From: Diadema setosum
Taxonomy: Eukaryota > Echinodermata > Echinoidea > Diadematoida > Diadematidae
Reading direction: 5' to 3'
DNA: 64,000 bases
NCBI GenBank assembly: GCA_033980235.1
Contig: CM067075.1
Span: forward strand, 31,037,385 to 31,101,384
Part shown: positions 56,370 to 64,000 of the stretch, piece by piece
Position numbering within the stretch: position 1 is the first letter of the stretch
How the letters are laid out: each line of letters opens with the position of its first letter
The notes under the pieces: model-generated
Told to the model about the DNA's origin: nothing
What the model saw: the letters and a program-made list of their open reading frames with translations, nothing else
Database searches by the model: none
Program-made: the position numbers and the translations under genes

Positions 56370-57900
56370 GGGTTCGAAGTATGGGGCATTGATCCGTTCT
56401 CAAAATTGGGGTGGGGGCAAAACTTGGAGGATGGCTATGTGCAAGGAAGCGGTGAGACAGAGCAGGGGATAATGTGGGAGGGGTACCTCCCACATACTGG
56501 AGATTTTGCACTTTTACATTTAAAATTCAACAATATGGTGTACACTTTTAGTGGAATATTTGAAAATTTGTCAATCCTAAAAGAGTAATACTATGGAGAC
56601 CGAAAGAGCAGGCGGAGGGTGTGTATCCTCCCTCCGACACGAGGGAGCGTTTACTTATTCAGAATTGAAATTCAGCCATGCAACGATCTGGCGCAGAGCA
56701 TTTGTGAAATAGATGGAAATTATGTTAATCCCAAAGTGTACGAAATTCATGGAGGGAGACCTAGCTGGGAGGGAATGGGAAGGAGTATACGGGGGAGCTT
56801 TTGCACTTTGACGATGAAATTCAACGATTTGGTCCACACATCTAGGGGAACATTTGGAAACTTGCTTATCAAAATGTACTGCGTGTTAGTGTATGGAGGA
56901 GGACCGACAAAAGGAAGCAGGGAGGGTGTGTCCTCTTTCTCTAAAAAGAGGGAGCTTTTACTTTTTTTTAAAAGGAACGATCCAGGCCACACTTTCAGTG
57001 GTATAATTGACAATTTATCAGTACCCAAGAAGAAATAGGTCTATGGATTCGACCGACCAAGGGGAGGGTGAGGGAGAGTGTGCGATCTGGTTATAGGAAA
57101 TATTTGTAGAATATCTGAATATTATGTAGATCCCAAAAGTGTGGTAAGCCGGGGAGGGTGTGGGCCCTCTGTGGGGCCACATGATGGAGCTTTTGCCTTT
57201 TCATAACTGAGATTGAACGATCTGGTGCGCACTTCTTGAGGAATATTTGGAAATTTGTCAATCCCCAAAATGTACGTATGCATAGAGGGGAACCAAGCAA
57301 GGAGAGTGTGTCTCCTCCCACACAAGGGAAATGTCGCACTTTAAGAATTGAAATTAAATGATCCAGTGCGCACTATTACAGGAGTCTTTGAAAATTTGTC
57401 AATCCCCCTAGGTACTAAATCTATGGAGGGGGACCGAGAATGGAAAAAAAAATGTGTCCCTGGCCGCCACCCCCCCCCCCCCCCAACACACACACACACA
57501 CACACACACAAACACGCATACATACAAGGGGATTTTGGGATTCTTGATTTGAAATTCAGCGATCTGGCCCATTAAGCTTTGAGGAATAGCTGAAAATCTG
57601 TAAATCCCAAGTAGTACTAAGTATGTGGATAGAGATCTAGCAAGAGGAGGGTGGGGTAGGGGATATCCCTGCCAGCGAACTGAATTGAAATTAAATAATC
57701 CAATGCACATTTTTCATGAAATTTTCTGCAAATTCCCCCCCCCCCCCAAAAAAAAAAGAAAAAGAAAAAAAAAAGTGTACTAAATCTGTGGAGGGGGTCC
57801 GAGCAGGGGAGAGTTTGGGAAGGCACACATCCCTCCATCCTGACCCCATTCATCTAAACGATGGGTTAAATAGACCCGCAAAAATCTGTAGGTCCTAAGT
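56370..57900 (+). repeat. diverged tandem repeat, about 8 units of 140-250 bp
   Basis: Each unit has a tatggaggggaccgagca-type box (56593, 56747, 56896, 57043, 57285, 57420, 57623, 57787), a gggagggtgtg box, a gagcttttgcac box, a gaaattcaacgatctgg box and a gaggaatatttgaaaatttg box followed by tcaatccc. Units differ by indels, short poly-C and CA runs. A possible old satellite or a decayed element array. The open frames across it are chance frames. Confidence 0.7.
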
Positions 57901-58115
57901 TTTTGTTACATCAATTCGTAAGAGAAGGGCGGGAAGAATGGTGTCAAAATGATCGCGTCCTGTAGGCTTCAAATACATCGGACAGGAAAATCTACGCAGG
58001 CTTTAAGGTCCTATAGTAGAAGGTTTCACGGCCAGGTGGCAAGCTTCATTCCTCACTTTCATGAGAATGTCTTTTTCAAAGATTTCCTGTTGGATACCAA
58101 GAAAAAAACATTAAT
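57901..58115. other. no feature recognised
   Basis: Short spacer between two tandem repeats. Confidence 0.4.
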
Positions 58116-58700
58116 AAACTTTCAGCTTTATCATTGTAAAGCATGTTTGTAATGTGTATTTCTCTTGTTCTTGGATGAAAAAGTTTCTTTTTTTTTCCCC
58201 CGACATATGCTATTTATAACGCGTTATATGATAATCACTTCGATGGTCATGTTCTTCCATCTTGTTATGAGGTCTATCACCCTCCCATCCTCTTTCTTTT
58301 CCGTCATCTTTTCTTCTCTCTTTCTCTTTTACGGCTTAAAAGTGGTACGATGTATACACTGTGCCACTAGTAGCGGCTCCGACATGCCTCACTGGTCGGT
58401 CGCTAAAAAGGTACAAAAAACAAAACTTCAATAAACTTTCAGCTATATCATTGTGAAGCATGTTTGTTATATGTATTTCTCTTGTTCTTGCGTGAAGAAT
58501 ATCTGCGACCCTATTCACATGACGTTTGTAATTATTGTAAATTGACACTGATTGCATTTACGTGTACATATTACTCAATTGTAAATTCTCAGGTTAATGA
58601 TTTATTCAAGACGAGCTGTAATTATTGTACATTGACAATGATTACACTTACGTGTACATACTCGATTGTAAATTCTCAGCTTAATGATTCATTCAAGACT
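58116..58700 (+). repeat. two local duplications
   Basis: aaactttcagctttatcatt ... gcatgtttgtaatgtgtatt ... tctcttgttcttg (58116-58176) recurs at 58432-58491. A block of about 80 bases, aattattgtaaattgacact ... tacgtgtacata ... aaattctcaggttaatgatt (58537-58613), is repeated directly after it (58617-58697). Confidence 0.75.
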
Positions 58701-59072
58701 ACTGCAATGGTTTATACAATTGTTATAGCTTACAGCGATTGCAAATATTTTCATTGAAACGCAGTCCTCATTGAATATAATAGCGAGCTAAAGATCTGGA
58801 ACTCGAACGTTAAGACAACGCAACCTCCTGGGTTTGACAATGGAAATAACTGGCTCGCGCATGTGCAGAACATCCTTTTTTTGGCCAAACAATATCGTTA
58901 TTTTGTGTTTGCGTCGCAGATCTGAAGCTCACCAAAAAAAGCTCAGCACACTACTTGAATTAAATCATTTGGGTAATATAATCGAATTTTTCACTGTTGC
59001 AACGTTGCCAACGTACCATCGAGTTTAGAACGTTATATCACGCTTGATTGTCTTTGGGGATTTCTTAATCCT
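58701..59072. other. no feature recognised
   Basis: Flanking DNA downstream of the minus-strand MS4A-like gene. A weak poly(A) signal for that gene could lie here, but none stands out. Confidence 0.4.
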
Positions 59073-59150
59073 TTACTTGAAAGCTAGGCTGTATTTACCT
59101 TGCATAAACCCAGTTGTAACAACACCATCCAAGAGCTCAGCCCGGTACGT
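59073..59150 (-). CDS. last exon of MS4A-like gene
   Basis: This minus-strand exon begins after acceptor ctttctacgcag and reads TYRAELLDGVVTTGFMQ. It then either continues as GKYSLAFK to a stop at 59073 or leaves at a donor (caag|gtaaat). It starts in phase 0, matching the phase 0 end of the exon at 60087-60230, 936 bases upstream. It would be the C-terminal cytoplasmic tail of a four-span membrane protein. No motif confirms it on its own; the assignment rests on phase, order and splice signals. Confidence 0.4.
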   Translation of the reverse strand, partial: TYRAELLDGVVTTGFMQGKYSLAFK

Positions 59151-60086
59151 CTGCGTAGAAAGAAAAGAATGATTTACGGATCTCACTGAAAAAAAAAAAT
59201 ATCGAAAACGAGGGTTGCTGTCATTTGCAAGAGCTGACCTGTGTCTGTACATTAATAGGCATTGCTTGCAAACACTGATTAATCTTGTAAAATGGCAAGT
59301 AGCGACAAGCGCGGTGTATTGTGGGGTATATGTATACAATTTCGACCTTTTTCTTTTGCAGTCGGAATTTGGGTAGGGATCCTGATGGCGACCTGATGTA
59401 GTAACGCGTTATTCTTGAAAACAATGTGAACAGTAAAGTGAGATTCACAGTTACGCGAATTACCGGGATACAATCTCGAGATTTGCATCGCGATTGAATT
59501 CTCGAGGTTATCAAGATTAGCAAATCCAAAAAATATGGCGCTTATTTCTAAATTATCCTGACAATTCGTCCCGCGGTAACTGTGTGAACGCTGGACCAAA
59601 TAATCTCTACATCTAATACAGCATAACTTTGTATGTACTTTTTTGCCATTATGCATTCTTTTGTTTATGTGTATCATTTATCTTTTGCAAAGTTGAATGT
59701 TTATGTTTATGATGTAATTCCAGGTTTACTTTGTGTTAAGTTTCGTTGGAAAAAAGAATGAAAATAAATGAAATGACTTGAATTGAATAATATCCCGTCA
59801 TTCAAAAGGCACGTCACAACAGCGTGCATGCGCACCACAATATTGTGATGGGCAAGAACAACAGAATAATTTATCTATTTATCGATCGGCAATTAGCGGG
59901 ATATTTTCTGTCCGTGAGCTTGAAAAAAAAAATCGAAATTTGGATTGCAGTCTTTATTCCGCTATTTTGTACGTCCGAATGTCATTGTAGTGTAACAATA
60001 CACATGTACATGAACAATGCAAACAATATTGATATGGGGACATAGTACGTGACTTCCGGTATTTTGAGTAGCCAAGTCTTTCCTAC

Positions 60087-60230
60087 CGTGATTTTTGTAC
60101 TGAGGGAGGCAGGAGGCTGCCTAGGACAGCAGCAGGCAAGGCCTCCATAGCAGTAGACCGAGGCAACAATGGAAACAATGAACTCGACCAGCGCGAGAAC
60201 GGCAAGCACGGAGTGGACGACGACGGCTCC
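60087..60230 (-). CDS. fourth transmembrane segment of an MS4A (CD20-like) protein
   Basis: A 144-base minus-strand exon in phase 0 at both ends, between acceptor ttgcttcgctcag and donor cacg|gtagga. It reads GAVVVHSVLAVLALVEFIVS, then IVASVYCYGGLACCC and PRQPPASLST. A hydrophobic helix of about 25 residues followed by a cysteine-rich juxtamembrane CC and a short polar tail matches TM4 of the MS4A/CD20 family, whose pattern is roughly L-x-LE-F-x-I-A-x-x-x-S-x-x-x-C-x-x-x-CC. MS4A proteins are four-span plasma-membrane proteins that affect ion flux and receptor signalling. The upstream exons (TM1-TM3) were not found between 60231 and the LINE at 62682, so they probably lie outside the window. 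A tetraspanin-like protein is the main alternative. Confidence 0.55.
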
Positions 60231-62681
60231 CTGAGCGAAGCAAGAACAAATGAATGAAAGAATATTGTTTTAAAAATTCAATGGCATACATTTATCGGCC
60301 TAGAGCAAATGAGAGAAATAACAGCTACCGGTACCTAATAACAATTCTTGGTTGTTACTACAAGTCACGTCATTGTCACGCTGCCCATGGAATCCTTAAA
60401 ATGAATTCCGGTCTTTGCCATGTTTGCGTCCACACTCACTCAGTAACAGCTTCTTGTTTATAAGAAAACAAAATAAACATAGACTACGTTTAACCTTCAA
60501 GCAAATTATAAATTCCCTGATTAGGCGGTCAGACTGGCAAAAGATCGAGAAGTTTAAAGCAGAAATTTATAGAGAATCTAGAAATATGACAAGTTTGATA
60601 TCTACGGAAAGCTAAGAAGCTAGTTAACAAAACTGGATATCTTTTAGACGATGTAACTTTACCCCCAAACTGTTTTTGAGATTGAAAAAACACCCAATTT
60701 CCATGACCACGTAGCTCCGTTCGCTACAAGAAACATCGGATTTGAGCGACGTCACCAAATGTGTATGAGCTGATTTGCCGTACGGCTATATGAGACCCGC
60801 TCTGGCAAAACCCGAAACTTCTCGGCAAATGTGATTTCGCGCTACAGCCCGAAAAAGGTAAAAAAATGACCTACCTCAGGGACCAAATTGACATTTTGGT
60901 ATCACGTTGTAGGGGAAATTTTCTAGTTTCTGATTGATATCAACAACATTTCGAAATACAACCTACAAAATGTGGAATTTTGAAGAGAAAAGTGGGATGT
61001 CAATCTCCAAAGTTGGCCAAAATCTTATGTCTAAAGACCAAATCGCCTTCGCTTACGGCGAAAATGACTGTTCTTTTGGCGATCGCGTCTTAGATATTCT
61101 GCGTTGAACCCTGACACATTTGCTACCTACAGAAAGCTCTACCTCTGCTTATTCTAAATTATGGTCATGGCATGATGTCATGCTACTCACTTTCATTCAT
61201 AAATTCGTCTGAAACATGCGTAAGTTATGCAAATCGTCTCCCAGACGCGTAAACAGCCTTGTTGCTTACCAAGACACGTGATCGAAATACGTGTTCACGA
61301 TTGGTCAACTGCGCCGAGGACCCCCTTATTTACAAGCAACCTACGTGTTATACTATGGGGATCGCTGCAGCAGCGGCACATGCTTGCATGCAACACGTGT
61401 ATCGTGACTGCTGCTCAGCACGGAAATGTTGCAGTTTCCCGCTTTGTTAGACTGGTTTTTTTTTAGCAAGTTGAGGTAGAAATTAGAATTTAAACCAACA
61501 CACAAAAGAAAAAGGTCACATTTATCTAACAAACCTTCATCATGCCATTTCGAAGAAGAATCAAGCTGAAATCACGGCATCAAGGAATACCTCTTCACTG
61601 CCGATTCTGCTGGTACTGTTGTGCACGTACACCTGATCACGGCAATCGCGAATCTTGAGCTGATTACGGAAGGTTTTGTGCTTATCAAACTTCGTATTTC
61701 CGTAAATTTATGGGTGTAAAAATAATTTCCAATCAATTACACCTCTTTGAATTAGCTTTCATCCTTCATGATTATGTAAGATTACCTCAGCTATACGCAA
61801 TTCCCCCGCAATGATCGATTTGTTGTGTCAATAATAACAGCAAATTGTGGCTGTACGAAGGAACAGCTGATCACGACAATCGTAAATCTTGAGCTGACGA
61901 TAGGATTTGTGCTTTTAAAACTTTGTTTTTCCGTAAATTTATGGGTGTAAAAAATGATTCCAATGAGCACAAACAAACACACAATTTCACGACGTGAATG
62001 TATAGTTTTGGCGGACGATTTATTTTAGATTGACAACAAATTACACACCAATTTCCTGAAAAGTGCACACAGTTTGCCTATAGATACGTAAATCCCACTG
62101 GGTTGCATACACATTTGGTGACGTCGCAGATATGGCACTTTTCGTAGCCGCATCGAACTTTTTCCAGTGCTCAAATTTGGCAAAAATAAAGATTCTTATA
62201 TTCAAAGCAGAGACAACTTTATTGCATGATTTATGTCAGAAATTAATCAAAATAACATGAAATGATGGAAAACAATCAATTTATATGATATCATTTCCTG
62301 TGAATTTCTTCTTTAAAAGGGCATTTTACCGGTTTTTTATTTTTTATATGTTGTTCTTTTAATTCTAAAAGACCCAGCGGTGCAAACAGAATCAAAATTT
62401 CATAACGATTAAGTCCGTAATTTAATGTTAAAAATGGAACTTTTTAGGTGAGAATTATGCTAATGAGCTGACGAGCCCGGATGTTATGATGTCACAGGTG
62501 CTCTCACTATTACTGATTACAAGTGCTCGCATACGCGTGCGTTAATTCGTATCGAGTAGCAGACGACGCTTAGGCCTAATTTAGCTAGCAGGCGGCGCTT
62601 GTGTACTGTTCTATCCATGTAGATATCTCAAATTGCGCTAAACCAAATCGCACCAAAATTACAGGATATATTTCAGCATAT
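60231..62681. other. non-coding stretch with an inverted 22-mer and a direct duplication
   Basis: gcgacgtcaccaaatgtgta plus tg (60746-60767) is perfectly inverted at 62106-62127. Between them, 61628-61720 and 61867-61960 are direct diverged copies (ctgatcacggcaatcgcgaa, cttgagctga, ttccgtaaatttatgggtgt). This may be a foldback element of about 1.4 kb whose limits I cannot fix. No exon recognised. Confidence 0.5.
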
Positions 62682-64000
62682 TTCAATTTTCATTTTGAAG
62701 ATGAGAATGATCCCGAGGCATCTATGTTCTTGGACATAACTGCCGGAGCAAATCTTAAACAGCTCATTGATTTTCCAACCCATGTGAAAGGGCACACACT
62801 GGACTTGGTCTTCACCCGAACTTCCGAAGACATAGTCTGTCAGACATCTTGCACTAATTATCTACCGTCTGACCATTCAGCCATCATTTGCTCTCTTTCA
62901 GTGGGCAAACCCGAACCTATAAAAACCAGAATTCGGTTTCGGAAATTGAAGGACATAGATATTGTTTCATTTCGTGAAGACATTCTGCAGTCCAAACTGT
63001 ATACTTGTCCCCCAGATGATGTAGATGAACTTATCAGTCAATATGAGTCGGTACTTGAGAACCTTCTTGATAAGCATGCTCCTGTGATTAATAGAACAAT
63101 TACATCTCGACCGCAGTCACCATGGTTCAACAGTGACTGTCGTGAGGCTAAAAAACACCTTAGGAAGTTGGAAAGACGCTGGCGTAGTACTGGGCTGGAA
63201 ATCGATCATGAAATCTTTGTTCATGCAGCTGCAAAATATAATAAAACTCTACTTCAGGCCAGGAGGAAATATTATTCGTTGGAACTCGAGGACTGTGGTC
63301 CTCGGGAGTTTTTCCATAAAGTTGATAGATTGTGTCAGGCCAAATCTACTAGAACTTTACCTAAGGATGATAATTCAAGTCCATCCTTAGCTGACCGTTT
63401 TTGTACATTCTTTGCCAATAAAACTGAGAAAATAGTAACCTCCCTTCGAGAAACCTCCTATCGAGAGATAGCTGATATCGCATTTCAGATGACTGAACAA
63501 AGATTTGAGGAGTTTCATGCTGTCACGGAAGATCAAGTTCTCAGGGTACTGTCTGCTTCAAAGTCAACAACCTGTGGGCTCGATCCTATTCCAAGTGATC
63601 TTCTGAAAAAGTGCTCCATGGAACTGATTCCATTTTTCACCAAGATTGTCAACATTTCCCTGACTAATGGCTATTTTCCGGACACGTTAAAGTTTGCTCA
63701 CATCACTCCTCTGTTGAAATCAGACAAGCTTGATCCAGAAGTCCTGAAAAGTTACCGTCCCATTGCTCATTTGAAGTTCCTTGGGAAGCTGCTTGAACGG
63801 TTAATGGTCTCTCAAATGCAGGACTATTTGATGAATAACAATTTGTTTGCTAGTGCTCAATCTGCATACAGACCTTACCATAGCTGTGAAACTGCTATTG
63901 TTAGAGTTGTAAATGATATATTGTTAGCTCTTGATAGGGGACATGAGGCAATCTTACTCCTTCTTGACTACACAGGTGCATTTGATACCATTAGCCAACA
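62682..64000 (+). mobile_element. L2/CR1-like LINE ORF2: endonuclease C-terminus and RT N-terminal half, open at the window edge
   Basis: A single frame without stops runs from about 62682 off the right edge. It begins in the endonuclease (YFNFHFEDENDPEASMFLD, then HVKGHTLDLVFTR and NYLPSDHSAIICSL, the last holding the conserved SDH). A linker follows (SPWFNSDCREAKKHLRKLER). Then RT motifs: TCGLDPIPSDLLKKC, YFPDTLKFAHITPLLKSDK, LKSYRPIAHLKFLGKLLERL, NNNLFASAQSAYRPYHSCET and motif A in ILLLLDYTGAFDTIS, whose first aspartate is catalytic. This order is that of L2/CR1-clade ORF2. It is 5'-truncated inside the endonuclease (the GDFN motif is broken to GYISAYFN), so it is not autonomous, but the intact frame indicates a young copy. 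Confidence 0.9.

Noticed and set aside
57460..57510. Poly-C and (CA)n as a regulatory element
   Set aside because: Simple microsatellite within a tandem array; nothing supports a function.
1..64000. CRISPR arrays, operons, rRNA and tRNA genes
   Set aside because: I saw no regular direct repeats with unique spacers, no operon layout and no convincing tRNA cloverleaf or rRNA segment by eye. A tRNAscan-SE and Rfam run would be the decisive check.

Overview
This window is non-coding-rich DNA from an animal, most likely a marine deuterostome and probably an echinoderm. I infer this from a HYR-Sushi-transmembrane gene on the plus strand, a very high density of TIR and foldback transposons, several LINE 3' ends and vertebrate-type TTAGGG-like tracts. 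The species cannot be fixed from the sequence. There are no bacterial genes, and most open frames are chance frames in AT-rich or repetitive DNA.

Host genes. (1) A plus-strand gene spans at least 1986-37362. Four exons fit together in reading phase: two halves of one HYR domain (1986-2106 and 17070-17188, separated by a 15 kb intron), a Sushi/CCP exon (18112-18300) and a last exon with a poly-valine membrane helix and the tail RKCRK (37208-37362). Its AATAAA overlaps the stop codon. A decayed tandem copy of the last exon lies 1.4 kb upstream. (2) The C-terminal end of an MS4A (CD20-like) gene runs on the minus strand at 60230-59073.

Transposon-borne gene. A 6.8 kb element (2757-9526, TA target duplication, CACTCT termini, subterminal CTAGTC/GACTAG arrays) encloses a minus-strand gene with a SAM-type first exon (9203-9140) and three C-terminal exons (7213-4825). 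The middle exons are not visible and the last exon carries a frameshift. This is the best candidate for an undescribed system: a TIR element whose only recognisable cargo is a SAM-domain, SAMD3-like gene.

Other mobile DNA, in order: a 154-bp palindrome (9780-9933) beside a THAP domain broken by a 49-bp duplication (10034-10253); a cluster of inverted repeats with poly-T and TTAGGG tracts (11.9-13.1 kb); a dispersed repeat interrupted by a MITE and a LINE (13.1-16.1 kb); small foldback elements at 16.2, 18.8, 19.9, 20.8, 23.4, 24.2 and 25.4 kb; three adjacent 1.4-1.5 kb palindromic elements (25.6-32.95 kb), the first split by a 3 kb LTR retrotransposon without gag-pol; an element with TTA duplication (33.2-34.2 kb); a 5.3 kb element with about 300-bp TIRs (39.2-44.5 kb) and a nested 1.1 kb element; a 5.3 kb element with TA duplications whose ends are inverted arrays of a roughly 160-bp satellite (47.1-52.5 kb); a LINE 3' fragment (53.9-54.7 kb); a diverged tandem array (56.4-57.9 kb); and an L2/CR1-like LINE that is open to the right edge (62.7-64.0 kb).

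The picture is a large host gene whose introns have filled with nested non-autonomous elements. Three of the elements longer than 5 kb share the TA target duplication. No transposase catalytic domain was recognised anywhere in the window.
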